Positions 11,787 to 23,866 of a DNA stretch of 64,000 nt are shown here, piece after piece. The notes under the pieces were generated by a model. The model worked only from the letters and a program-made list of their open reading frames with translations. It was not told where the DNA came from and did no database searches. Position 1 is the stretch's first letter. The number at the start of each line of letters is the position of its first letter. The translations under genes and the position numbers were made by a program. This DNA comes from Patiria miniata (lineage: Eukaryota > Echinodermata > Asteroidea > Valvatida > Asterinidae), in assembly GCF_015706575.1 (NCBI RefSeq), contig NW_024037076.1:9024777-9088776 (forward strand). Direction: 5' to 3'.

Positions 11787-12235
11787 CAGCCTGTCTAAAA
11801 AAAATGGTACAATCAGAGAAAAAAATTGGTTAAATATGAAATTTCAAAATAAGTCATTCTTACTTGGCATTATATTAAAGAACAAAGACTGGGCTCTCCA
11901 ATAGCGTTTGTTTGATCTTATTTGCTTTTGATACACCAAAATTGATTTTGTGCCACATTTATGCATGGGCAGAGTTGTTTCGAGTACTGTGCCATGCTGT
12001 CTTGAAGCTCACAAAAGATTGCAACTTGGCAAAGAGAAACAAACTCGATTTTTGTGTTCCGCAGTAAACTGGAGTTATCTCTGGATTGAAAAAAAGCAAA
12101 TGAGATGAAACAAAAAGTATTGGAAAGCCTGGTCTTTTTTCTTTAATGTGATGTTCAAAACGACTTACTTATGTTGAGATTTAATATTGAAAAAAAATCG
12201 TTTTCGATTGTACCATTTTTTTTTTAGACAGGCTG
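11787..12235. mobile_element. MITE with TA target site, Tc1/mariner type
   Basis: 449 bp bounded by TA on both sides (11785-11786 and 12236-12237). The ends are inverted repeats of CAGCCTGTCTAAAAAAAA followed by ATGGTACAATC, nearly identical apart from A-tract length. There is no transposase, so it is a non-autonomous copy. Confidence 0.85.
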
Positions 12236-12477
12236 TAGTGTGTTTAACAAGAATCAATAGAGTACGTTAACGCAGTCACTGTCAGGATGTGTTATTATTC
12301 GGTATTCTGCCTTCTTGTTTCTTTGGATGATCTATTCAGTTCTCGATGTTACTTTGAAATTCCTTTGCCGTTATTGCTTGGAATTGACCAAAGATTTACT
12401 TTTGAAATTTCTTTCATCGATTACAGCGCGATCATTTGTTTCTTAAGCCATATAAGGGAAAGGATTGTGTTACTTTG

Positions 12478-12740
12478 AAGGAGTGTGGCCCAGTGGTTAT
12501 AGGTTTGTGGCTCATGAACAGAGGGTCAGGGGTCCGAATCAATGCGCTGGCCATTTTGTTGTGTCCTTGGGCAAGCCACTTCATCCCCATTTGCCTCTCT
12601 CTACCAAGGAGTATAAATGGGTCCAAGCATTAGCTGGGAGTAACATACGATGAACTAGCATCCTGTCCAGGGGAACACAATTATTCTCGGTTGTTTCATG
12701 CTACTGAAACCCGTAACACGCCGGCATGATGGGCCACATT
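12478..12740 (+). mobile_element. tRNA-derived SINE
   Basis: The head resembles a pol III promoter: A-box-like TGGCCCAGTGG (about 12485-12495) and B-box-like GGTCCGAATC (12531-12540) at tRNA spacing. A body follows containing gtccttgggcaagccacttc and tataaatgggt, typical of tRNA-SINE families in marine animals. The right end is approximate. It does not fold as an intact tRNA. Confidence 0.8.
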
Positions 12741-13971
12741 TGCTCGCAACACAACTTACAATTCTGTTTTGTATCGTATTTTGCGACGCAGGCAGTTTTA
12801 ATTAAGCCATCCCAGGAAGCTAATGTGTCGTAAGGAGGCAAGGGAAACTTCTGTATCCGAGGCACGTGCACAATAGATGTGCTCAGTCCAGTTCATCCGT
12901 AAGGGTTCTTCCTCGTTTCCTCCTACAATAGTACAAGTCCTTTCAGACTAGGAAATAACGGTCACGTGCTTTACGGATGTCGAGACCAGGATAGGTCTAG
13001 TCTTCGTCCAAGAATGGACTTGGATTTTACTCTCCTTATACAAGCTGGTTCGAGACTACTAGCGAGATCACTGTATTAACAAGATTTATCAAATCCAGTC
13101 TTGGCAATATTGGCAGCGCTACCCGGGAAATTCTGAGCATCATACCTCACGCGCGCTGTATTGCGACCTCCGCCGCCGCCGCGGCAATTTAAGTTACTTA
13201 ACCACGTTTTTCACGCGAAAGAAACAAATGATGAAAAAGGTTAATGACACGTGAAAAGCAAGGGCTTAACCCATAGGATATTACTAAAGCAAAACCTTCA
13301 CAAATTATAGTGATGGGGGATATATACATTTCATTCAGGTTCATTACGAATGCTCTTTCTTATTATTTCAGTCTTGCAGATCCCCTATTCGACGACTGGT
13401 GTCTCGGCAGCAAGAGGAGAAACGGACTTGCCGTTTATCGCTTATACTAAGAAATACGGAGCAATCGGCTTTAAACAAAATTTAGTCCAAGAGCCGAAGC
13501 CTATTTGCTACGGCAACTTCATGGAACGACTTTGCATCTTTGATTGTGAAGTTTAGAGGAAAGCCGAGTCAAACTGCCTGCGGGGTCTCTAAAGATTGAG
13601 GCTGGAGGAGCACTTGTTGCGTGCTTGGAACATCTCTCTCCTGATAGCTAAGCCGCCTGGTTATTAACGTTAAATCAGAACCGGTAACCCTTCGATTCCC
13701 TCCTAGTGGCATTCATCATATAGCACTTCACTTTATCACATAATCTCAGCGAGAGATTCCGTTTCACTCTTGGTCCTTCCGGCGACGGAACACAGCCAAT
13801 TGTTGCCGTTGATAGAAACACCCTCTTGAGTTGGATGGGATTTGCAGTCAAGGAGTTTAGCCTAAGGTCCATCGGGCGAAAATAACGTCCATCTCTCCAT
13901 CTCTCGGCTTTACATTTTGGAAGACAACAACAGTACGATTCGTCTGAGGAGTCGATCATCGAGTCAACGAG
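12741..13971. other. GPCR upstream region; possible untranslated exon
   Basis: No coding seen. A strong acceptor, tttcttattatttcag, ends at about 13371 and could start a 5' untranslated exon of the GPCR gene. A CCGCCGCCGCCGCGG tract lies near 13168. Confidence 0.35.
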
Positions 13972-13976
13972 ACTGA

Positions 13977-13983
13977 GTATAAA
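13977..13983 (+). promoter_or_regulatory. candidate TATA box of the GPCR gene
   Basis: GTATAAAGACGG lies about 250 nt before the GPCR start codon, with GC-rich sequence directly after it. Initiation about 30 nt downstream would give a short 5' UTR with a few upstream ATGs. The alternative is that transcription starts further up and splices at about 13372. Confidence 0.3.
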
Positions 13984-14228
13984 GACGGCTAGGGCCGCGC
14001 TCTCTTAAAACTCATATGAGAAAAATCAATTTGTTCTGGATCACACCTGCTTTTCGACATTCATTGGGATTTTCCGATCATTTACGACGTAAATTGACAT
14101 GGTGGTGCTTAAATATGGAAATACTGTCGTCGCCATGTCTAGTACGAATGTGCTTTAAAGACTGACTCAACTGAAGCACGCTAATCATTTTGGAGTTGCA
14201 TTTGCACGGGAACTGGTGCGTTGTAACA

Positions 14229-14728
14229 ATGGTGTTTGGGCCTTTCGGAGAGCTGGACCCAACATCTGACGTGGGTAACAGCACAGGGTCTCAGCATGAG
14301 AACCTGTCTATCACGTTGGATAATGAGGCTGGCGGACACTGGAATGGACAGGGCCAGTTTGACCCGTATGACTACGGGCCAGACTACGAACACAAACCGG
14401 TGATCTCCTACCCGCATATCCACATTGCGGCCAAGATTATCTTGTGTACCAGCTACGCCCTCATGATGAGCGTCTGCGGCATCGGCAACTTGCTCCTCTG
14501 TTACGTCATCTACCGCTTCAGGCGCATGCGTACCACCACCAACCTGTTGATTGGTAACCTGGCCCTGTCCGATTTCTTGGTGGCCGTCATATGTGCCCCT
14601 CTAAGCTTCTACCAATATCTCTATCAGCATTGGCCGTTTGGTACCGCCATGTGCGTCATCACCAACTACCTGAAGTTCACATCACTGTACGTTTCGACCA
14701 ACTCCCTTCTCGCTATCGCTATAGATAG
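14229..14728 (+). CDS. prokineticin-receptor-like GPCR, exon 1 (start to TM3)
   Basis: First coding exon of a 434-residue class A GPCR (500 + 805 nt). The ATG at 14229 is the first in frame. The N-terminus is extracellular with NST and NLS glycosylation sites at about N17 and N25 and no signal peptide. TM1 (about 66-95) has the GN signature, TM2 (about 104-128) has LALSD with the conserved Asp115, Cys142 starts TM3, and the exon stops inside DRY. The donor AG|GTAAGT splits the Arg codon. Receptors of this type sit in the plasma membrane and signal through G proteins. The LKPRM, LWF..VPG and CWAPFY motifs of exon 2 place it with prokineticin receptors. The ligand in this lineage is unknown. 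Confidence 0.92.
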
Positions 14729-17700
14729 GTAAGTCATTACTTCATTAAAATTGTGCCTTCAATTTATGATTGACATTGATGAAATTGATAATCTTGAGTG
14801 GATTGCGTTTAAAGCTCACACTTCCACCGATCTCAAGTCCTACCCAACCAGTAGGTGTGATCGGTCTATCCCAAGTCCAATAATTTTTTTTTTATCGAGT
14901 CATGAAATACATACAACAAAGCAACGCAGTTGTTTGTTTATTTTGACAAGCTTGTTGCATTTATGGAGATTGTATGACTTCCGATTGACGTGATACAGCA
15001 GAACTGAATGGAATAGGTATGATGGCTTAATTCCACAATAACTAGGACGCCCCAAAGCTCGCTTTGGTATTTGCACAATGCATTCGCCTTAAGAGCAAAT
15101 CCAGAGCAAATGTCGCACACTACTAATAAGGAGGCATAATCCGATTAATGCTTTACATTGTACTAAAACACTGTGTTGCTCCAGGCTAAATCCATTCAAA
15201 TTCACCCATAAGTGCAGTCGTAATTACAGTTTCCGGCGAACACATTATCCCTAGTTCTCCTAGCAGGCAAGTCAGACGGAATAAGTACGTACCAGTCCTC
15301 ATTGTTACCAATAAGCACGTTTCCAGCAGCTAATGTATCCAACTAATTGCAAGCATTAAGCATAACATATTCACATACCAAGTTGAACTTGGATTGCAGT
15401 TTAAGGTCATTCCGTCTACTAAATCTGTTGGATAAAGGCAGGTGTAGAGTAGCTATGAATTTCGCCTTCGGTCTTGCTGAGCACAAGCTGCCCCTCGACG
15501 CCACTCTATCAGAGACGGCTCTAAGTTGCCTCTGAGCAAATGTTGACTGATGACTATGGTACCAAGGGAACTTTAAAAAAAACAATAGAATAACATATTA
15601 AGATTTTGTTTAAAACAAATTGTCATTGGCAGTCCTCTTTTCATGAGAACTTACATTTTACTGTGTTCCTAGAAATGCAATTTTGGCAAGACTATAATGT
15701 TGCTCACAATCTAACAAGAATTTCCTTCCAGTTTTGTTTTTATACATTTTGGCATTTCCCCATGTTTTACAAGTATCATACCTTTAAAAGTCGTAAACCT
15801 GACAGTTTTAAAGCTATTCCCAATGACAGTTTAACTCGCTGTCCTTGGCCACGCACCTGTGCATGCCGGATTCGTTAATTTGGAAATACGACGGGAAAGT
15901 GTTATCAATCAATCCTGGAAGCGCAGATGCTAGGGCGTACAGGGAGACATTCTGGATACGCCTAACTACTGACGAAACGTTCTAGCAAAAAAATGTCACT
16001 AGAGAATTGGGTTCCGGGTTAAAGTCCCGTGCGGAATCGTCCTTGGATCGAATTGGCTGCGCAAACGAGCCCCTATTGCCGTCGGCGGGTTGTTAGTCTA
16101 GTTTTCGTTATTGGGAAAAGGTTCGTAACTTTCGGAAAAAAAATTACTCAACAACTGGCCACCGATCAGAAAGAACAGAATAGTTTAAGATTACATAGAC
16201 CCTTTCGAACTAAGTGCTTGCAATTTTGTACGTTAATTTAATGGATTGAGTAACGTAAGTTCAATGAAGTTGATAATCTATCGATATTGCTTATTTACGT
16301 CCACTTCTTCCGCCACAAGACTATTTGTAGTTGCATTTTCAGCGATGGATAAAAGATGTGAATTTAGAGTTATCAGTGCATTAGACATAATCATTGAGAA
16401 AAACAGGACTAAAATAGAATAACATATTGAGACAAACAACACTATAATAGTTGCATTTTCAATAATGGAAAAAACATGTGGATTTAATAGAGTTCTCGGT
16501 GCATTAGACATATTGAGATAAACTTCAATCTGCTATAAGATTATCTAGAAACAATTTAAGTGTACCCCAAAAGACACCACTTTTCTTCGCAGCAAAACCT
16601 TATATTGCTAAACCTTATAGGCCTCGGAGCCAACTATCAAAATAGTAAACAAGAAAAAGAGTTACATTTTACAGTGCTGGGCCGATTCGCGAAGAACTTG
16701 CAAGCGACTGTTGTATTTCAAGTACCGCGTGCAATATTTTATACACAAACGTTCCAATATACGTCGGTACAAGATCAATGGTTATTTTACTCTTAATAGT
16801 GAGTAAATGTGACACGGTTTTGGTATCCGTACAAACAACTTCATGTTGACATCGTTCAGGGCTGAACAAAAATTATAAAGACAGAAATGTCTTGTTAAAA
16901 ATATGTGTAATTCTGATGCAAAAAGACCGATTAAAAATAGATGTTGGTATGTATATGGGGAGTAAAACGCTGGCCATTGATTTCGAACAGTTTAGCAATC
17001 TATGTTCGTATTGCTTGAAATAAATGATAAGAAATACGCATGTTCCTGTTATCCATTAGTACAGATAATCGAAATCTAACCGGTAATATGAAGCTCGCTT
17101 TGCACAGCAAGCAGTTTTGTTGAGTTTGTAACGGCCATCGATCAAGCAGCGATGAACGTTAATGGTGAGAGCTGCATCAAAAAACGACTCATCTTGAGAT
17201 GGGTAGCTTCCTACAATACTAATTCAGTCGAGAACCTAAAACCGTGGCAGATTTGTGTTCATGTCACTTTTCATGAACACGGAATTTGATCTTCTGTTGA
17301 AACAGGCCGGGTGTGGGTAATGAACAACGGAATTCGAGACGCGTTTGTGATAATTGAGTCAAAGTGACGCAACCAGTGCTCAGTTACAATACGAAGGAAC
17401 ATTTGCAATTTCCCGAAAACGTATCTACCAATTTCACGAGAAAATCCTTGCTCAAAGTGAAGATAGGACTGGTGCCAAATACCCTGTGAAATTATCCGCC
17501 TGAAATTATATCATTCGGGAGAAACAGTCATTGAAGGTGGTTGAAGAAAACGAAATCGTGCATTAGCAACGGAATCCAGTTACGAGACCCCAAACATTCT
17601 GCATACGTTTTCTTCATACTCTCCAAATGGATATTGTCCACTGAGCTGAGACGTATCAAATTCGTCGTTAATATGCACCATCTCACGATTTTGAGCAATT

Positions 17701-18232
17701 CTGTCGCTTCAAACGAAAAATGCTCAAAAAGCAACTTATTCCCATTACCTTAAAACAGCCAATGCCGTGGGGATGCGTCATGAACATAACTGTTAACTGG
17801 GGAAAGAGCATTTTTGTTTCCTGTCACATTGTCGCATAGACTGTTTCATTGTCGCATAGACTACCCGCCTTTGTAGGCTACTTGTTAATGCATGTCAACT
17901 AACTAAGACCATTGACTGAAAACACTTTCTACCTATCCGGGTGCTTTGGTTTCTCTTTAATTGAGGTTGTCACTAGACAGAAATCAAACCTGTTCCCTTG
18001 AGTTTGTCAATACAATTTGCAAACATCTTTACATTGGTATTTGGTTCTTGATTGAGACGTTGCGCAGCTATACACTTTGCTTCAGGCGCTGTCCAAGGTG
18101 GTAAATGGTCAGAAGTGAAATTCAAGCTATATTCGCTGTCTGGATAGAGCTTGAAACTGATATTCATCACTCGATGAAGATTTCTGCTTTGTTTAGTCTA
18201 ACATTGTTTTCCATTGATTGTTTTTGTACCAG
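14729..18232 (+). other. GPCR intron, 3.5 kb
   Basis: A GTAAGT donor and a tttttgtaccag acceptor define it. It is phase 2, inside the DRY Arg codon. No nested gene is seen. Sixty- to ninety-codon frames within it are chance. It holds the 16330-16515 duplication. Confidence 0.85.
16330..16515. repeat. tandem duplication, period about 118 bp
   Basis: tagttgcattttca, then gtg.attta, then gtgcattagacat occurs at 16330-16388 and again at 16448-16511, with about 20 percent divergence. The phrase aatagaataacatatt also recurs at 15585 and 16413. Confidence 0.7.
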
Positions 18233-19037
18233 ATACGTGATTATCATGCACCCTCTGAAACCGCGCATGACCAAATGCACAGCCAGCGTGGTCCTGGTTT
18301 GCATATGGCTAGTCTCCATGATAGTCGTCATTCCGTCTGCAGTCTTCACCAACACCCACGCGATCACCAACGAGTGGGGCGAATCGGCCAGGCGCTGCGG
18401 TGACTACTGGAAAAACCTGACCCTGATGAAGGCCCACACTCTCTTCTTGGCCATTGTGGAATTCCTAATGCCGCTGACCGTCATGTCCATTGCCTACGTC
18501 ATCATCGCCAAGAAGCTGTGGTTCAGGGAGGTTCCCGGGGGTCACGTGACCGTCCAACAGGAGCTGGCCGCCGAGTCGTCCAAGCGGAAGACGCTGCGCA
18601 TGCTGATCATCGTGGTGGCGCTGTTCGCGCTCTGCTGGGCACCTTTCTACGCCTTCACCATCATCCGGGACTTTGTCTACCCTTCAGAGGCCCTGCCCCT
18701 CTTCGGCACCTTCGAGAACGCCTATTACATCGTGGAGGCGCTGGCCATGAGCAACAGCATGTTCAACACGCTCATCTACATCGTCTTCAACGCCAACTTC
18801 CGGAAGTTCGTGCGTCAGATACCCGAATCCTGCCGGGTGATGCGGAGGAGTCCCCGGCGTAACCGCAACAAGTCCGGACGGCGTTACTGGTACCCGCTGA
18901 TGTCCAACTCGCACGGACTGAGGAGCTCCATCCGATCCAGCCTAGCGAGGTCACATTCCACCAACATCTCCCGACTGGCTGTAAGGCGGGAGCCCTCTGC
19001 ACCATCGAGCAGTACTCCATCGGGACGCAGCGGCTGA
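18233..19037 (+). CDS. prokineticin-receptor-like GPCR, exon 2 (TM4 to C-terminus)
   Basis: Completes DRY as DRYVIIMHPLKPRM (from residue 166), then TM4 (about 184-205), extracellular loop 2 with Cys222, which should pair with Cys142, and an NLT sequon at N228. TM5 is about 234-258. Intracellular loop 3 carries LWFREVPG. TM6 is about 288-311 with CWAPFY (301-306) and TM7 about 328-352 with SNSMFNTLIY in place of NPxxY. The prokineticin receptor family shares LKPRM, LWF..VPG, CWAPFY.FTI.RDF and SNSM.NT. The tail is basic and Ser-rich (RRSPRRNRNK, RSSLARSHS), fitting G-protein and kinase contact. TGA is at 19035-19037. GC content is clearly higher than in flanking DNA. Confidence 0.93.
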
Positions 19038-19303
19038 AAATACTAACATAGGTTATATCAAATATTTGTTGCTGAAACCAAGGCTTACATTGAGCTGTAT
19101 GGGCGTTGTACATTATATTACCTTAACTGACAGCGTTCCTTGATATAAAAAAACGCAATCCAACGACTTTCAGCGTTGCACAGACCTTATGTGATAAGGC
19201 GGAGTTAGAAGCAATGGTTTTGTATTGCGTGGATAGACATGAGTAAACCTTTAGTGCATTCATGTTTATTCAATTAAAATGACGCCAGCAACGCATACGG
19301 TCT

Positions 19304-19309
19304 AATAAA
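19304..19309 (+). terminator. candidate poly(A) signal of the GPCR gene
   Basis: AATAAA about 270 nt after the TGA, followed by A-rich sequence. It is the first exact hexamer downstream. Confidence 0.5.
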
Positions 19310-20499
19310 AAAAAAGAAGTAACAGTAATAATTTCGAGGCTGGTTCAGATTTATTGCAGGCATAATTAGCCTTTAAAAGACAGTCATTGTGTTAGCGGCC
19401 GTACCTATGTTGCTCAATAGCGCGGGGTTCAATTTAGCTCGGCATAAGATTGAAAACTGCCATTACTTAGGTTTCAATAGATCTGAGACATGATGACGCC
19501 ACGCTTTGTTTATATGTGCACTTTCCTATGGGAGCAAGGTGGGACAAGTGGCTCTCGTCCGCAACTGGCTTCTAGATGAATAGCGCACATGTACACAAAA
19601 CGTGAAGTCATTATTTCTTAGGTCTATTGCTATGCCCACCATTAGCTAAGTAACTAATGAGCAACTTAGCTTATAAGGCCGTGATCTAGTATATTGTAAG
19701 GTTCTTCATCCAGAACAATATTTGTTGTCCACAGGACAATAGACTGAGTTAAGAAAAGTCTTGTCGCAAAAACTAGCACTGCACTAGCAGGCACCGCTTT
19801 GCCTCACTGCTGAGGAATCAACGATGTTAATCTCAGGACCTTAAATCGTACCTAAAGGAGATTCAATACAGCACGAAGCGCAAAACAGATTCACCTGTCA
19901 GTAACTGGATAAGTGTATATAATCCTCCGATATCGGTGTCAAGACCTGTCGACCAGTGATCTCAATTGCATGGACTTCCGTCTTGTTTTCGTCCCTTCGC
20001 CATAGGGGAAAGAAATAATCATGCTAGCATCTAAAGTGGTGTGAATCAGAAGTCTTGTGTGTAGTCCTTGCGAGGGCACGATTCGGAGCCCCGTTACCCC
20101 GGGCCGTTCAATCAAAAAGTAGATTCGATCTTTGTCCAACATCGAGAGCAAGGAACTTCCTATGTGAGTGCCGGCCATCGATTTTTGCTTTCCTCTCGCT
20201 GCACCCATCGCCGTCCGTACCCGGGCGGTGAGTTTGCTTGTATAGGGCAAGGTGTGTGTGTGCGCGTGTGAGGTCGAGCGGCGAAAGGGAAGTAGGCAAA
20301 ATGAGTGAGAGACAGAAACAGGAGAGCGCTTTGGCTGCAAAGAGAGGATTTGTATTGAATGTGACAATGTGTGAAACGCGAGAGATCCATGCGTTGGCCT
20401 TTTGCGGATCTGATTTTCAGCTCAAACGTGTCTGTATCTGTATCTGTATCAGTGTCATTATAGTCGGTAAAGCATCCCAGGAGAAACATCACACCAACT
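19310..20499. other. non-coding, nothing recognised
   Basis: Moderately GC-rich near 20.0-20.4 kb, with overlapping chance frames on both strands. A short CTGTAT repeat occurs at 20431. No exon is supported. Confidence 0.4.
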
Positions 20500-20705
20500 T
20501 AGAGAGAATTAAGACAATGAGAAGAAAATACAGTTTTAGAGGTGGGAGGAAAAGCCCAGAAAATTTCCTGGGGAAAACCCACGGAATCAGGTAGGGACTG
20601 AAAAGCCAAATCCACATATTGACCCAGGCGGGATTCGAACCCAGGTAACAACGATGGAAGGCGAGGAAATACTGCTACGTTAACCTGACTCCCATTCGGT
20701 GTCAA
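20500..20705 (-). mobile_element. tRNA-derived SINE, minus orientation
   Basis: On the minus strand the head contains a perfect B-box GGTTCGAATCCC (complement at about 20630-20642). A body follows with cagtccctacctgattccgt, then ggttttcccc and a ctttTCCTCCCACC-type tail. It differs from the 12478 SINE, so at least two SINE families are present. Boundaries are approximate. Confidence 0.7.
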
Positions 20706-21307
20706 GGAAAACGATGTGTTGTAAATACATTAATTAATTCATTTATAGGCCTATATGTTTACCCGATTTTTAAAAGGTTCGCTGGTAAACTTCGTTGTAC
20801 ATATTGGTTGATAAATACTTTTGTTCGTAATTTAATAATATACAGATCTTTAAAAAAAAACTCATTAACGATGATACTGTGGCTTAGGAACTACGCAGGT
20901 GCTATTTGTAAAAGAAACATGGAACATCAGTCGGGCGTTGATGGCATGTTTGATCACCTGCGTTCAGTTTGGGTGGCTGGATTTGTTCCAAAAACACATA
21001 ACTGTTTTGAATATTGCTAAAGGTGTGCAGCTGCATCCACGCGAGCATATAGAACACTTGATGCTGTGGATAGATGCAACTGGGAGGTATATCATGTTAG
21101 GCAGTGCAAAGAACCCATTCGATGACTGTTTTGCGGCATATGCAGCTTGCATCTTTTGGTAAAGGAAGACCATCATGTGAATTAAAGCGATGTTGTTTGA
21201 CAGTATCTCAAACGCCATTCTGTTTGAGAGCACAACTAAGGCGTTGGGAAATAGGAAGTACAGGTGTTATATTTGATCCAATTAAAAATGCACGACTAGA
21301 TTCTCAC

Positions 21308-21412
21308 ATAGGAGCATCTTCATCTTCACCTTAATCTTTACCTTCACCTTCATCTTCACCTTCATCCTCACTTCATCTTCACCTTCACTTCATCTTCATC
21401 TTCATCTTGATA
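21308..21412. repeat. CTTCAT/CTTCAC microsatellite
   Basis: About 100 bp of ATCTTCACCTTC and ACTTCATC variants. 20706-21307 before it shows nothing recognisable apart from chance frames. Confidence 0.9.
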
Positions 21413-21762
21413 CATGGCAACAAACCAAACTTGGCCCATGTCGCCATGGGCTGCAGAGTGTGTTCAGTTCTGTCCAGGTTGGAGCAACAATATGTGTCCT
21501 GTAACGTCACACCATCGGGCAACCACCGGGCTACCGACTGGCAAGCCAGACATTTAAGCATATTTTACGTTATTTTGCCCACATTAAACAATTATGTCAC
21601 CACTTTTACACCAACCACATTTCAAAAATTACACAAGCAGTGCTAAAAAAGAACCTTATGCTGAACCACGTGACCACAATATCCACCACTTCGTAAACAA
21701 ATGCAACGTGGTATTTAAAACAGGGAATAACACAAGTTGTATCTTCATTCGATAAGTTTGTA

Positions 21763-21895
21763 GTGACTCAAGATTTGGCTACAGGGCTAACAAGCAGTCG
21801 CAGCCATTTTGAAAATGGCCGCCGTTGCTTGTTATGTTTACCTGTAGTTTTTCACAGGACAAATCTGCGATGACTCTTGTAGCCAAATATCTTTC
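21763..21895. repeat. palindromic element with nested hairpins
   Basis: The outer arms are gatttggctaca (about 21771) and tgtagccaaatatc (about 21878). The inner arms are AACAAGCA...GCCATTTT and AAAATGGC...TGCTTGTT around 21789-21832. This is probably a small foldback MITE. Confidence 0.6.
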
Positions 21896-21905
21896 CTAAG
21901 ACATA

Positions 21906-23389
21906 CTCTGACTGTGTGCCAAATGCCATGCGTGTATCATCAAAAGCATAATTCCCGCAAATATTTCCCCTATCTAATATCAACCTTCTCACGAACATAA
22001 TATTTTCTATAGTAAGATTTCGGATTGAGAGATACCGAAGTGAATTTAAAATTATGCGCTGTTACTCCATGCGAAAAAAAAAGTAATCAGTGACACATTG
22101 TCCTATACAGGCTCATTCCATGAATCTAATCCAATTATGTACTGTTCTTTGGGTAACAGGACATTGTTCACCACACTGTCCTTCCCCTGAGCCATTCATT
22201 GACATCTTTCCATTAGTGACTTTATCATCTGTAATATAAATTATTATTATCATTACCCTGAATTGGACATTTTGGAGACATCCCCATAGACTTGTGCATA
22301 ACATTTTTCATACTCAAACATTAGGGAGACATTAAAATATCTCTCGAATGACTGATGTCTCCCGCCGTTCGAAAAAATTACGATACCGTGTCTACTTAAT
22401 GGTACATTTAGTCGTATAATAATAATAATAATAATCAACATAAAAATGTGCCTTTGGGATCAATACAAACGAGATTTTCTAAAATTGAGAGGGTGATTGA
22501 TAACGAACCCTCTGACGCACCTGCGAGACAGAATAATTATAATCGGAAGAATATTAATTTTCCCTTCTATAGCTCCACGAGGTTTGCCGCCTCCTAATGA
22601 TGAATACGTTGCACGGTAACATCCACAGTGTAAATGTGGGGGAAATGCACTTTCACCCACGATACAGTGTAACTTTAATGTCGATTCATGGACAATTATT
22701 ATGTACGTGTCGGACCCCCCAAAAAATTTGTTTACTCTTCCGTCCCAGTTTCGTCCTTTCGTGTTGGCACTTGTCGAGAATAAAGACATCGTCGTAATTA
22801 AGTTGCTACACCCGGCGTCTGTGATTGACAGTGTGTGGAAATGTGATGTGGTCTGGACAAATTATAAATTCTCTGTAAATAGTACCATGGTATAACACTG
22901 CTATTATACGCACACAGCAATTGTGCAATACAGTGTTTTATGTAAAAAGAAATAAACAGATAAAAATAAAAATATATAAACCACTAAATAATGAATAATT
23001 GGTTGAAATGTAAATACTGTACTTTATTGTTAATGTAAGCATAAGCATCGACCAAGTGTAACATTACAATGATGGCGGTACAGTATTCACTTTGTTCATA
23101 TTGTGCACAAAATATTAGTTAATTAAGATATTAATAGCTAAATGAAGATTTTGTATATTCATTGTTACGTTTGGGTTTACGGCGTGTATAATTTTTGTAT
23201 TTTATGTGTTTGCTTATTTGTAACGTGCAAATTGTGTGGAAGGAAATTACATGAAACAGGGGCAACATTGATGCAGACATTCATTACTTTTGTGAGGGAA
23301 AGGCGTAGTGAAACGTTCAGCCTCCGTTTGATATTAAATTCGAAGGGGATAGAGTATTTTAGCAAGTAACCATGGCTTATTAAACAGAC
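21906..23389. other. non-coding, nothing recognised
   Basis: AT-rich with a short AAT run near 22420. No splice-bounded exon found. Confidence 0.4.
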
Positions 23390-23393
23390 TTAA

Positions 23394-23866
23394 CCCTAAA
23401 AGGGCCGGGTTATTTTGACCATCTCTCTGCCGGGAGGAGGGGGGGGGGGGGGGGGGGGGGGAGGGGGGGAGGGGCGGATTCCCCCCCCCCCCCCCAGATC
23501 TCGGCCATCGAGTGACAAAAACATTTGAAACTCGGTACATGCATAGAGCAACTCCACATAAACATACCCAAGAAATCTCATGACAAGAGGTAAAAGTGTC
23601 TTAGAATTATGGCTAATTAATTATTCATATTTACGAATGGTCATTGTGGTCTGTGTACACGACGTATATGGGAAAGCGGCGCTTAGCGCCGGAAAATTTT
23701 TCGCTGCACGGCAACCCGTGCTCCGATGTTTATGTTTTTGGTATCAAAAGATGTGCAAGGCTCGAGGCTAAAAAGTCATAACAGCTCGGATTGCGAAAAA
23801 AAAATCAAGGCTATCGCGTAAAAAGTTAAGGGGGGGGGGGGCGGATTCCGCCAGGCCCTTTTTGGG
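23394..23866. mobile_element. piggyBac-type MITE with TTAA target sites
   Basis: Flanked on each side by TTAA (23390-23393 and 23867-23870). Its ends are inverted repeats CCCTAAAAGGGCCGGG and, on the complement of the right end, CCCAAAAAGGGCCTGG. TTAA sites plus CCC termini are the piggyBac signature. The interior holds long G and C runs (about 23438-23495 and 23830) and no transposase. Confidence 0.85.

Noticed and set aside
12484..12560. Possible tRNA gene
   Set aside because: A and B boxes are present, but no acceptor-stem pairing is evident and the sequence continues as a SINE body.
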